Below are positions 43,156 to 51,044 of a DNA stretch of 64,000 nucleotides, one piece after another (the stretch's first letter is position 1; each line of letters opens with the position of its first letter). Where the stretch lies: contig QZLF01000002.1 of assembly GCA_016771945.1 (NCBI GenBank), forward strand, positions 248,001-312,000, read 5' to 3'. The DNA is from Candidatus Leucobacter sulfamidivorax (lineage in GTDB: Bacteria > Actinomycetota > Actinomycetes > Actinomycetales > Microbacteriaceae). The notes below the pieces were generated by a model, which was not told the DNA's origin, ran no database searches, and saw only the letters and a list, made by a program, of their open reading frames with translations. A program made the position numbers and the translations under genes.

Positions 43156-43955
43156 GAGGAGTCCTCCGCGGAGGCGATCTGCGCGCCGATCGTGGAATCG
43201 CTCGCGGCGAGCTCCGGCCGCAGCAGTGAGCGGATCTCGTGCCGCAGCGGCACGAACGCCGGATCCGCGATCGTCTGGTCGAAGTCGCGCTCCCGGCCGA
43301 ACGGCACGTCGAACACGGCGCGGATGCGCGCCGGCCGGCTCGACATCACCACGACCTGGTCGGCGAGCAGCAGTGCCTCGTCGATGTCGTGCGTGACGAG
43401 CATCGTCGTGGTCGCGTTGCGCCGCACGATCTGCAGGAGTTCCTCCTGCAGATATCCGCGGGTGAGCGCGTCGAGCGCTCCGAACGGCTCGTCCATCAGC
43501 AGCAGCGTCGGCTCGAGCGCGAGACCGCGGGCGAGCGCCACGCGCTGCTGCATGCCTCCGCTGAGCTGATGCGGGTACTTGTCGCCGTGCTCCTCGAGGT
43601 GCACCAGTTCGAGCGCGGCGCGGGCGCGTTCCCGCCGCTCGGCCGCTCCTATGCCGATCTGCTCGAGGCTGAACTCGACGTTCGCCTGCACCTTGCGCCA
43701 GGGCAGCAGTCGCGGGCCCTGGAAGACGTAGGCGCTCGTCAGGTCCGCGCGTGCCAGCTCGATCGAGCCCGAGGTGACCTCGGTGAGGCCGGCCAGCAGG
43801 TTCAGCAGCGTCGACTTGCCGCAGCCGGAGGGCCCGATGATGGCGACCAGCGATCCCTCCTGCACCTCGAGGTTGATGTCCTCGAGCACCGGGAGGTCGG
43901 TCTTGGGGTAGGTCTTGCCCACCCCGCGAAAGCGGATCAGCGGCTCGGCGGTCAT
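43152..43955 (-). CDS. NitT/TauT-type ABC transporter ATP-binding protein
   Basis: ATPase of 267 residues. Walker A GPSGCGKST near residue 41, Q-loop in YVFQGPRLLPWRKV, signature [16 protein letters not shown], Walker B LLLMDEPFGALD, switch His in [10 protein letters not shown]. Energises the import of the substrate bound by the lipoprotein at 44780. It is coupled to the permease upstream (ATGA) and the TrpA-like gene downstream (GTGA), which ties the lyase physically to the transporter. Confidence 0.93.
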   Translation of the reverse strand: MTAEPLIRFRGVGKTYPKTDLPVLEDINLEVQEGSLVAIIGPSGCGKSTLLNLLAGLTEVTSGSIELARADLTSAYVFQGPRLLPWRKVQANVEFSLEQIGIGAAERRERARAALELVHLEEHGDKYPHQLSGGMQQRVALARGLALEPTLLLMDEPFGALDALTRGYLQEELLQIVRRNATTTMLVTHDIDEALLLADQVVVMSSRPARIRAVFDVPFGRERDFDQTIADPAFVPLRHEIRSLLRPELAASDSTIGAQIASAEDSS

Positions 43956-44776
43956 GAGGCCTCCTTCCGGTGGCGGGTGAGATAGCGCTCGACGGGACGG
44001 AAGATGCCGTACTCGAAGATCACGGTGAGCACGACGACCGAGAGGCCCCACATGAACACCGCCTTGGTGTCGAGCAGCTTGATGGCGGTGCTCACCTGGA
44101 AGCCGATGCCCGGGGCGCCCGTCAGGTACTCGGCGAACAGCGTGATCTGCCACGAGACGCCCAGCGCCACCCGGGCGCCGGCGAGGAAGTAGGGCACGAC
44201 CGAGGGCAGCACGATGGAGCGCATGATGACCGACTCGCGCGACTGATAGGCCCGCGCCATGTCGACGAGATCCTGGTCGATCGCCCGCGTGCCCTGGATG
44301 ACGTTGAGCAGGAAGTAGGTGATCGATCCCGCGATCGTCACCGCGATCACCGACGACTCGTTCGCTCCGAGCACGATGAGCGCCAGCGCGATCAGCACGA
44401 TGGTGGGCACCGTCTGCAGGAAGATGAGCGGGATGCGCGTCAGGTCCTCGGCGATCCTCGAGCGGCCGATCAGGATGCCGAGCGGCAGCCCGATCACCAG
44501 GACCGCGCCGAAGGAGATGACCATCTGCTGCAGGGTCGCCAGCACCTCGGCCGTCCACACGCCGCGGCTGAAGGCGTCCAGGAACGAGTCCCAGACCGCC
44601 GCCGGGGCCGGCAGCAGGTACGCGGGCAGCCGGGTGGCGGCGAGAGACCAGATGATGTAGATCACCACCACCGAGCCGACGACCCGGGTGGGCCGCAGCC
44701 ACCGCGCGCGGCTGGACCTGCCGCGCGCGGTGACCGCGGCGATCGCCGCAGTGCTCGGATTTGCAGCGTCGGACAT
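43952..44776 (-). CDS. NitT/TauT-type ABC transporter permease
   Basis: Membrane permease, 274 residues. A cytoplasmic N-terminus with several Arg residues is followed by six helices; the conserved FLQTVPTIVLIALALIVLG and the coupling loop ARAYQSRESVIMRSIVLPS are visible. It starts only 4 bases after the binding-protein stop and overlaps the ATPase gene. Single permease, so probably a homodimeric channel. Confidence 0.92.
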   Translation of the reverse strand: MSDAANPSTAAIAAVTARGRSSRARWLRPTRVVGSVVVIYIIWSLAATRLPAYLLPAPAAVWDSFLDAFSRGVWTAEVLATLQQMVISFGAVLVIGLPLGILIGRSRIAEDLTRIPLIFLQTVPTIVLIALALIVLGANESSVIAVTIAGSITYFLLNVIQGTRAIDQDLVDMARAYQSRESVIMRSIVLPSVVPYFLAGARVALGVSWQITLFAEYLTGAPGIGFQVSTAIKLLDTKAVFMWGLSVVVLTVIFEYGIFRPVERYLTRHRKEAS

Positions 44777-44779
44777 GTA

Positions 44780-45808
44780 TCAACCCGCCGATACGATGAA
44801 CAGCGACGCGGGATCCTTCGGAGCCTCCGCGATGAAGCCCGACTCCTGGAGCAGCGGATACAGCTCCGTCCAGGTCTCCACATCGCGCTGGCTCACGCGC
44901 TTCTGCTCCTCGGTCATGTCGGTGAGGTTCAGCACCTGGCCGACGAGCTCGAGCTGCTCCGGCGGCACGCCGCTCACCTCGCTGGCGACCGCGATGACCG
45001 TCGCGGGGTCCTCCTGGAAGAGCGTCCAGACCTCCTGCGTCACCTCGACGAGCGTCGCGATGAACTCGGGGTTCTGCTCGGCGAAGGCGGTGCTGGTGAT
45101 GAAGCCGCCGTTCATGACGCCCGGGTCGCCGAAGGCCTCCTCGAACGCCTGCTGCACGTTGAAGATCGGCGTGTAGCCGTCCTCCAGCAGCGGCGCGGTG
45201 GCGGGAGCCTCGAGGAACGCCGCGTCGACGCGGCCCTGCGCGAGCTCCTGCGCCGCCGCATCGGTCTCCACGAGCTCGAAGTACTCGTCGATCCGCTCCC
45301 CGGTCGCGGCCATCACCGCGGCCTGCTCGCCGCCGAAGCGGCTCGCCAGCGGCGCGATGGCGACGCGCTTCCCGGCGAGGTCCTCGATCGAGGTCGCCGT
45401 CGACCCCGGAGCGACCAGCAGTTCGGGGCCGGGCGTCCAGCGCGCCATCGGGAAGAAGTAGCTCGTGTCGATCCCGTACTGCTCCTTGATGCGCGGCTGG
45501 AACGACGGCACCGTCGTGATGACGTCGAGATCGCCGCGCCCGAAGGCGGGGACCTGCGTGGTCGCATCGAGCACGGTGAACTCGACGGTGTAGTCGGTGT
45601 CCGCGAAGAGCTCGTCGGACTTGCCCTGCATGTAGGCGTAGATGGGGTGGAACGGCACGTCGATGCCGACGACGACCTTCTCGGCGGCGGCATCCTTGAC
45701 GCCGGCGGGATCGTTCGCCCCGGAGTCGGCGTTGCCTGTGCATCCCGTGACCAGGGTGGTGATCGCCAGGGCCGCCGCGGCGGCGAGGGCGAAGCGTGAT
45801 TTCTTCAT
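44780..45808 (-). CDS. NitT/TauT-type substrate-binding lipoprotein
   Basis: Solute-binding protein of 342 residues. Signal peptide with lipobox LVTGC at about residue 23. The mature domain shows VVVGIDVPFHPIYAYMQGK, FGRGDLDVITTVPSFQ, ASRFGGEQAAVMAATGE and QGRVDAAFLEAPATAPLL, the two-lobed type II pattern. ATG 45808 follows GAGGAAACAGAA and overlaps the regulator stop by ATGA, an unusual direct coupling of a regulator with an exported binding protein. Substrate unknown. Confidence 0.88.
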   Translation of the reverse strand: MKKSRFALAAAAALAITTLVTGCTGNADSGANDPAGVKDAAAEKVVVGIDVPFHPIYAYMQGKSDELFADTDYTVEFTVLDATTQVPAFGRGDLDVITTVPSFQPRIKEQYGIDTSYFFPMARWTPGPELLVAPGSTATSIEDLAGKRVAIAPLASRFGGEQAAVMAATGERIDEYFELVETDAAAQELAQGRVDAAFLEAPATAPLLEDGYTPIFNVQQAFEEAFGDPGVMNGGFITSTAFAEQNPEFIATLVEVTQEVWTLFQEDPATVIAVASEVSGVPPEQLELVGQVLNLTDMTEEQKRVSQRDVETWTELYPLLQESGFIAEAPKDPASLFIVSAG

Positions 45809-46731
45809 TTCTGTTTCCTCACTGGTTTCTTGAGTGGTTCGGACTGAGCGGGTTGGTGTGCGGGGGGAGTGCGGGGCCGGGTGCGCCGGCCGCCTCGGAC
45901 GAAGGGCGTCGAGGCGTCGGTCACCTCGGGCGCGTCGCTCGTGAACATGAGGGAGACGCCGGGTCCGTCGGGGCGACGGTCCGCCGAGACCACGACCTTG
46001 TCGCCCGCGATGAGGGCGCGATCGTCGACGACGGCCCGTCCGCCGTCGTCGAAGGTGAGCCTGGCCGAGAGCAGCGCGGCGTCGCCCGGCCGGCGGCGCA
46101 GCATCTCGGCGGAATCCTCGTCGAGCAGGCTCGCCTGGAGCGTCTCGGTGGCATGGTCGATGCGGATGCCGAGGTCGGAGTACAGCACCTCGTAGAGCGA
46201 GCGGTTCTCGAGCACCGCGGCGTCGAGCCCGCCTCCGATCGCGGGGGGCAGGAGCGACGTCTGCAGCACGAGCGGCTCGTCGTCGACGTAGCGCAGACGC
46301 ACGAGCTCGAACGCCTCGTCGCTCGGCAGCGACATCCTCTTCTGCTCGATCGGCGACACCGTGACCAGTGTGTAGCCGAGCACCTCGGTGCGCAGCGAGC
46401 GGCCGGAGTCGGTGATCTGCGCGGCGAAGCTGGCGAGCGAGCCGAGCGGCAGCCGATAGGGCTGGCTGCGCACATAGGTGCCCTTGCCCTGCGTCGTCAT
46501 GACCAGCCCGCGCTCGACGAGCACCTGGATCGCCTGACGCACCGTCATCAGGGTGACGCCGAAGCTCTCGGCGAGCTCCTTCTGCGGAGGGAGCATCTCC
46601 CCGGGCTCGAGCTCCTGTTCGACGATCGCCAGTGCGATCGCGCGCGAGATCGCGATGTACTTCGGCAGCCCGTCGTCGCGGCGGAACGAGATGCTCGGGA
46701 GACGGAGGCCCGTGGGCTCGGGGCGGGTCAT
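45805..46731 (-). CDS. GntR-family regulator, HutC/UTRA subfamily
   Basis: Regulator of 308 residues. Winged helix at residues ~20-90 (PKYIAISRAIALAIVEQELEPGE, FGVTLMTVRQAIQVLVERGLV, TQGKGTYV). A UTRA/chorismate-lyase-like ligand domain follows (~105-260). The last ~40 residues are a basic Pro/Arg-rich tail not typical of the family. It is encoded inside the operon it probably controls, between the second TrpA-like gene and the binding protein, overlapping both by four bases. The palindrome at 47564-47575 is its most likely operator. Confidence 0.88.
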   Translation of the reverse strand: MTRPEPTGLRLPSISFRRDDGLPKYIAISRAIALAIVEQELEPGEMLPPQKELAESFGVTLMTVRQAIQVLVERGLVMTTQGKGTYVRSQPYRLPLGSLASFAAQITDSGRSLRTEVLGYTLVTVSPIEQKRMSLPSDEAFELVRLRYVDDEPLVLQTSLLPPAIGGGLDAAVLENRSLYEVLYSDLGIRIDHATETLQASLLDEDSAEMLRRRPGDAALLSARLTFDDGGRAVVDDRALIAGDKVVVSADRRPDGPGVSLMFTSDAPEVTDASTPFVRGGRRTRPRTPPAHQPAQSEPLKKPVRKQK

Positions 46732-47531
46732 CGCTCGACCTCCGCGTGACGCACGAGCGCGGGGGAGAGGTCGTCGATGACCGCCGTCGTCTGCTCGGCA
46801 CCGCTCTCCGCGGCCGACACGAGACGGGTGCCGACGATCGCGCCGTCCGCACCCGCCGACATCACGACGATGGCCTCCGCGTACCCCCGGACGCCGAAGC
46901 CCACGAGCACGACGTATGGCTTGCCGTCCATCGCCTCGGCGAGTTCGCCCAGGCGCTCCCGAGCCTTCTCGGGGTTGAAGGCGCCGCCGGTCTGCAGGTC
47001 GGCCGATTGCAGGTAGATGATCGGATCGGGCAGGATGCCCGAGGCGATCAGCTCGAGATCCTCCTGCAGGTGCAGGAAGACCACCGCGTCGATGCCGAGT
47101 TCGCGCGCGCGAGCGCCGAGCGCGAGCTGATCGGCCACGGGGGTCTGGGGGAGGAGGAAGGCGTCGATGTCGGCGGCCGACAGCGCCTCGAGGAATCCTT
47201 CGGGCGTGATCTCGTCGAGCGTGCGCGCATAGGCGAGCCCGATGATAGTGTCGCCCGGATGGCGCCGGCTCGCAGCGGCGAGCCGCAGCGCCTCGTCGAC
47301 CGTCTTCGTGCGCTCCGAGGCCTGCAGCGCGGCGCGCTGGATGAGCGGCCCGTCGAGCTCCGGAGCCGGACCCGGCATGCTCACCTCGAGCGCGTCGAGA
47401 CCGGCTTCGAAGGCGGCGCCGACGGCCTCGGCGAACCCCTCGGGATCCGGGAAGCCGGAGGGCAGGAAGCCGACGAGGATGCCGCGCTGTTCTTCGCGAG
47501 CCTGGGCGATCCGTGTCCGCAGACGTGTCAT
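46728..47531 (-). CDS. Tryptophan synthase alpha-like lyase (orphan, copy 2)
   Basis: Second TrpA-family TIM barrel in the operon, 267 residues, clearly divergent from copy 1. With ATG 47531 the catalytic residues fall at exactly Glu49 (ALEVSMPG) and Asp60 (ELDGPLIQ), as in TrpA. The phosphate site remains in LVGFGVRGYAEA and GADGAIVGTRLV. Residues that contact TrpB and the indole pocket are not obviously kept (for example QSADLQTGG replaces the GVTG loop). ATG 47531 has AAAGGAAC upstream; ATG 47558 lacks a site but could be used on a leaderless RNA. First gene of the operon. The pair may process two related intermediates or form a heteromer (inference). Confidence 0.85.
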   Translation of the reverse strand: MTRLRTRIAQAREEQRGILVGFLPSGFPDPEGFAEAVGAAFEAGLDALEVSMPGPAPELDGPLIQRAALQASERTKTVDEALRLAAASRRHPGDTIIGLAYARTLDEITPEGFLEALSAADIDAFLLPQTPVADQLALGARARELGIDAVVFLHLQEDLELIASGILPDPIIYLQSADLQTGGAFNPEKARERLGELAEAMDGKPYVVLVGFGVRGYAEAIVVMSAGADGAIVGTRLVSAAESGAEQTTAVIDDLSPALVRHAEVER

Positions 47532-47563
47532 TCGGGGTTCCTTTGACTGGTTCTTCATCGAAC

Positions 47564-47575
47564 TGTTCTAGAACA
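47564..47575. promoter_or_regulatory. Operator palindrome of the TrpA-like operon
   Basis: TGTTCTAGAACA, a perfect 12-bp palindrome, extended imperfectly to ACTGTTCTAGAACACT. It overlaps a TAGTGT -10-like box on the minus strand and lies 33 bases before ATG 47531. The form fits HutC-type GntR sites. Confidence 0.65.
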
Positions 47576-47625
47576 CTAGATCAGATCGCGATCCGCCGTC
47601 AAGCCTCCGAAACCCCTCGGAACGG

Positions 47626-47660
47626 CGGAGGGCCCCTCGCATCGCGCGAAGGGCCCTCCG
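47626..47660 (-). terminator. Terminator of dps
   Basis: CGGAGGGCCC (47626-47635) pairs perfectly with 47651-47660 over a 15-base loop, just downstream of the dps stop on the minus strand. Separates dps from the TrpA-like operon. Confidence 0.75.
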
Positions 47661-47683
47661 AGTGCCGGCGGATCCGGCGGTTC

Positions 47684-48172
47684 CTACTCGGCGAAGTGCG
47701 AGAAGAGGAACCAGCGATCCTTGTCGAGCTGCTGCGCGATCGCGATGGCGAGGTCCTGGCTCACCGGATCGACCTCCTCGAGACCGTCGACGGCGCGGTA
47801 GACGGTCGCGAGCGCGGCGTCGAGCTGGGCGACGACCTCGCGCACGGTGACCTCCCACTGCTGGAAGCCGGGCTTCAGCTCCGGGGTCGAGGTGCGGCTC
47901 GCCACGGTGCCGATGCGGCCGTCGACCGGCAGCCCGAGGGCGATGATGCGCTCGGCGGCGGTGTCGGCGGCCTCCTGCGCGTGCTCCACGACCTGGTCGA
48001 GGAACTCGTGCACGCCGACGAAGTTGACGCCGCGCACGTGCCAGTGCGCCTGCTTGCCGTTGACCGCGAGCGCGATCAGGTCGTGCACGACGGGGGCGAG
48101 GTACTGGGCGACCCCGGTCGGGCGGTTGACGTCGCCCTGCGCGGCGGGCACCTGGGTCTCGTGAATGGACAT
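47684..48172 (-). CDS. dps: DNA starvation/stationary phase protection protein Dps
   Basis: Ferritin-like dodecamer protein of 162 residues that oxidises Fe2+ and shields DNA. The intersubunit ferroxidase residues are visible in QAHWHVRGVNFVGVHEFLDQ and HAQEAADTAAERI (His, His, Asp, Glu). The C-terminal QQLDKDRWFLFSHF is typical. ATG 48172 begins the protein; GGAGG lies ten bases upstream. It is separated from the TrpA-like operon by a terminator, so it is an independent unit. Confidence 0.93.
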   Translation of the reverse strand: MSIHETQVPAAQGDVNRPTGVAQYLAPVVHDLIALAVNGKQAHWHVRGVNFVGVHEFLDQVVEHAQEAADTAAERIIALGLPVDGRIGTVASRTSTPELKPGFQQWEVTVREVVAQLDAALATVYRAVDGLEEVDPVSQDLAIAIAQQLDKDRWFLFSHFAE

Positions 48173-48354
48173 ATCGGTTCGACCTCCATCTGTTCTCTTC
48201 GCACCGCTTGTGGCGGTGCTCGAAAGCGCCGGATCCCTCCGGCCTGTGCACTCCACGATACGCTTCTGAATCTCACGCGCAAGCAAGCGAAGGCTTCGCT
48301 AAGTCCCCGGGAATCGGGCCGGAACGGGGAGTCGCGAGGCGTAGGGTGGTGGGC

Positions 48355-49296
48355 GTGAAGCGGGTCGCGATCGTCGTGATGGAGGGGGCGAAGCCCCTCG
48401 ACGTCGGCATCCCGGCCCAGGTGTTCGCCACGCGGGCGAGCATGCCCTACGAGGTGCGCGTGTGCGGCGTCGAGACCGGGCTCGTGGCGGGAGCCGACGG
48501 CATCTCGTATCACGTCGAGCACGGCCTGGAGACTCTCGAGGACGCCGACATCGTCTTCATCCCGGGGTATCTCGCGCCCGACGCCCGGCCGCCGCGGCCG
48601 GAACTGCTGGACGCGCTGCGCCGCGCGCACGCCGGGGGCACCCGGCTCGCCGCCATATCGACCGGGGCCTTCGCGCTCGCCGCCACGGGTCTGCTCGACG
48701 GCAGGCGGGCCACCACGCACTGGCACTACACGCAGGCCTTCGCGGAGCAGTTCCCGAGGGTCGAGCTGAACGAGGACGTGCTGTTCGTCGACGAGGGGTC
48801 CGTGCGCACCTCGGCGGGCGCCGCCTCGGGGATCGCTCTCTGCCCGCACATGCTGCGCGGCGATCTCGGCCTCACCGCGGCCAACCACGCGGCCAGGAGG
48901 CTGGTCGCCGCGCCGTACCGGAGCGGGGGCCAGGCCCAGTTCGTGCAGCGCAGCGTGCCGCCCGCGCACGGCGAGCGGTTCTCGGCTACCCGAGAGTGGG
49001 CGCTGCGCCGGCTGAGCGAGCCGCTGACCGTGGCGCGCCTGGCCGCGCATGCGCGGGTGTCGGCGCGCACCTTCGCGCGCGGCTTCGTCGAGGAGACCGG
49101 TTACACCCCCATGCGCTGGGTGATGCGGGCCAGGGTCGATCTCGCGCGCGAGCTGCTGGAGAACACCGCGGAGGGCGTCGACGCGATCGCCCAGACCGCG
49201 GGCCTCGGCACCGGCGCGAACCTCCGGCTGCACTTCCGGCGCGTGCTCGGCACCACGCCGAGCGAGTACCGCCGAGCATTCTCCCGGGAGGAGTGA
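48355..49296 (+). CDS. GlxA-type AraC regulator (DJ-1/PfpI plus HTH)
   Basis: Transcription factor of 313 residues. The N-terminal DJ-1/PfpI-like domain (1-~180) has VAIVVMEGAKPLDVGIPAQVF, DIVFIPGYL and AISTGAFALAATGLLDGRRATTHW, quoted in parts; the family's nucleophile Cys is replaced by Thr in ISTGAF, so no enzyme activity is expected. The C-terminal AraC domain (~205-310) has two helix-turn-helix units: LTVARLAAHARVSARTFARGF and AIAQTAGLGTGANLRLHFRR. GTG 48355 begins the first strand. Divergent from dps; the targets are unknown. Confidence 0.88.
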   Translation: MKRVAIVVMEGAKPLDVGIPAQVFATRASMPYEVRVCGVETGLVAGADGISYHVEHGLETLEDADIVFIPGYLAPDARPPRPELLDALRRAHAGGTRLAAISTGAFALAATGLLDGRRATTHWHYTQAFAEQFPRVELNEDVLFVDEGSVRTSAGAASGIALCPHMLRGDLGLTAANHAARRLVAAPYRSGGQAQFVQRSVPPAHGERFSATREWALRRLSEPLTVARLAAHARVSARTFARGFVEETGYTPMRWVMRARVDLARELLENTAEGVDAIAQTAGLGTGANLRLHFRRVLGTTPSEYRRAFSREE

Positions 49297-49473
49297 CGGG
49301 GCGTCTTGTCGGCGCGGTGGCGTGACGCGATCGTTCGCCGAGTGCGAGATCCCGATCCGGGCTTGGCAGTATCCTTTCGAACATCGTCATTGATGCCACT
49401 GGAGATGGGCGACCGTGCTCGCGAACAATCGACTTGAGAGACGATCGAGAACCTGAGGAGTCGGTACACCACC

Positions 49474-50472
49474 ATGAGCAACCGCATCGCCATCAACGGA
49501 TTCGGCCGCATCGGGCGCGGAGTGCTGCGCGTGATGCTCGAACGGGACATCGAGCTGGAGGCCGTCGCGGTGAACGACCTCACCGACGGCGCCATGCTCG
49601 CGCACCTGCTCGAGTGGGACAGCGTCTACGGCCGGCTGAAGCGCGACATCTCGTTCGAGAACGGCGAGCTGCGCGTCGACGACCGCCGCATCAGGGTGTT
49701 CGCCGAGCCCGACCCCGCGAAGCTGCCCTGGGGCGAGCTCGGCGTCGACGTTGTGCTCGAGTCCACGGGCCGCTTCACCGACGCGGCGGGGGCGCGGAAG
49801 CACCTCGAGGCGGGGGCCGGGCGCGTGCTCGTCAGCGCCCCGGCGACGGGTGCGGACCTCACGGTCGTGATCGGCGTGAACGACCATCTGTACGATCCCG
49901 AGCGGCACCGAATCATCTCGAACGCCTCCTGCACGACCAACGCATTCGCTCCGCTGGCGCAGGTGCTCGACGATCTCGCCGGCATCGAGCAGGGCTTCAT
50001 GACGACCGTCCACGCCTATACGCAGGACCAGAACCTCATCGACGGGCCGCACCGCGATCCGCGGCGGGCCCGGGCGGCGGCGCTCAACATCGTGCCGACC
50101 TCGACCGGCGCCGCGAAGGCGATCGGTCTCGTGCTGCCGCAGCTCGACGGCAGGCTCTCGGGCACCTCGATGCGCGTGCCCGTGCCCGTCGGCTCGATCG
50201 TCGAGCTCAACGCAGCCGTCTCGCGCGAGGTGACGCGCGAGGAGGTGCTCGAGGCGTATCGGGCGGCTTCCGAGGGGGCCTTGCAGGACGTGCTCGAGTA
50301 CTCCGACGAGCCCCTCGTGTCCTCAGACATCGTCGGCAACCGGCACTCGTCGATCTTCGACTCCGAGCTCACGGAGGTGCACGGCAGGCACATCAAGGTC
50401 ACCAGCTGGTACGACAACGAGTGGGGCTTCTCGAACCGCGCGGCGGAGATGCTCACCCGGCTGGCGCGCTGA
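49474..50472 (+). CDS. gap: Glyceraldehyde-3-phosphate dehydrogenase
   Basis: Oxidises glyceraldehyde 3-phosphate to 1,3-bisphosphoglycerate with NAD+; 332 residues. NAD fold IAINGFGRIGRGVLR at the N-terminus, catalytic Cys in SNASCTTNAFAPL (near 150), TTVHAYTQDQ, NIVPTSTGAAKAIG and the C-terminal WYDNEWGFSNR. It stands alone, without pgk or tpi, inside the accessory region. It could therefore be a second copy serving triose phosphate released by the TrpA-like lyases nearby (inference); whether the genome has another gap cannot be seen. Confidence 0.95.
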   Translation: MSNRIAINGFGRIGRGVLRVMLERDIELEAVAVNDLTDGAMLAHLLEWDSVYGRLKRDISFENGELRVDDRRIRVFAEPDPAKLPWGELGVDVVLESTGRFTDAAGARKHLEAGAGRVLVSAPATGADLTVVIGVNDHLYDPERHRIISNASCTTNAFAPLAQVLDDLAGIEQGFMTTVHAYTQDQNLIDGPHRDPRRARAAALNIVPTSTGAAKAIGLVLPQLDGRLSGTSMRVPVPVGSIVELNAAVSREVTREEVLEAYRAASEGALQDVLEYSDEPLVSSDIVGNRHSSIFDSELTEVHGRHIKVTSWYDNEWGFSNRAAEMLTRLAR

Positions 50473-50498
50473 GGCTTCCCCGACGGGCCGACCGGGGG

Positions 50499-50960
50499 CT
50501 ATCCGAGGGACTTTGCGAGGTAGACCAGCTCCACGTCCTCACTGAGCCTTTCGCGGCGGATCTCCGCGTAGCCCTCGCGAGCGTAGAGGCGCAGGTTCGC
50601 CTCGCTCCTGTGGCCGGTGAAGAGTTCGGCGCGCCCGGCCCCCGAGGACCGCTCCGCCAGGCGGAGGAGCATCGTGCCCAGCCCGGCGCCCTGCCGGTCG
50701 GGGGCGACGACGAGCCTCCCGATATGGGCGGTGTCCTCCTCCACCCTCCAGCGGACCGAGGCGACTATCCGGTCGCCCAGGGTGGCGACCAGCCCTCCGC
50801 CCTCGCTCAGCTCCTGCTCGAGCGCCTCGAGCGTCTGCGTCAACGCGGGGAGGAACGGGTCGCCGTAGAGCTGCGCCTCGGTGGCGTACGCGGCCCGCTG
50901 CAACGTCAGGATCTCGCCGGCGTCCGCGGTCGAGGCCGGGCGGGTCGTGCATTCATCCAT
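50499..50960 (-). CDS. GNAT-family N-acetyltransferase
   Basis: Acetyl-CoA-dependent acyltransferase of 153 residues. The GNAT core is visible in EDTAHIGRLVVAPDRQGAG, followed by LGTMLLRLAE (the acetyl-CoA pyrophosphate loop, R/Q-x-x-G-x-G/A) and LYAREGYAEIRRERL. ATG 50960 with AGGATG in front gives the normal family length. Convergent with gap. Substrate cannot be predicted. The interrupted hairpin and the IS1595-type element begin 70-85 bases upstream. Confidence 0.85.
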   Translation of the reverse strand: MDECTTRPASTADAGEILTLQRAAYATEAQLYGDPFLPALTQTLEALEQELSEGGGLVATLGDRIVASVRWRVEEDTAHIGRLVVAPDRQGAGLGTMLLRLAERSSGAGRAELFTGHRSEANLRLYAREGYAEIRRERLSEDVELVYLAKSLG

Positions 50961-51044
50961 GGGGGCATCCTTCCACGGGGCGGCGGTCGCGCGCATGCGC
51001 TCGCGCTGGCGCGATCCGCCCCGGCTTGCCGCCGAAAGAAGGAA

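Noticed and set aside
42391-47531. A tryptophan biosynthesis operon
   Set aside because: There is no trpB, trpC or other trp gene. The TrpA-like genes are embedded in a transporter/kinase operon under a GntR regulator.
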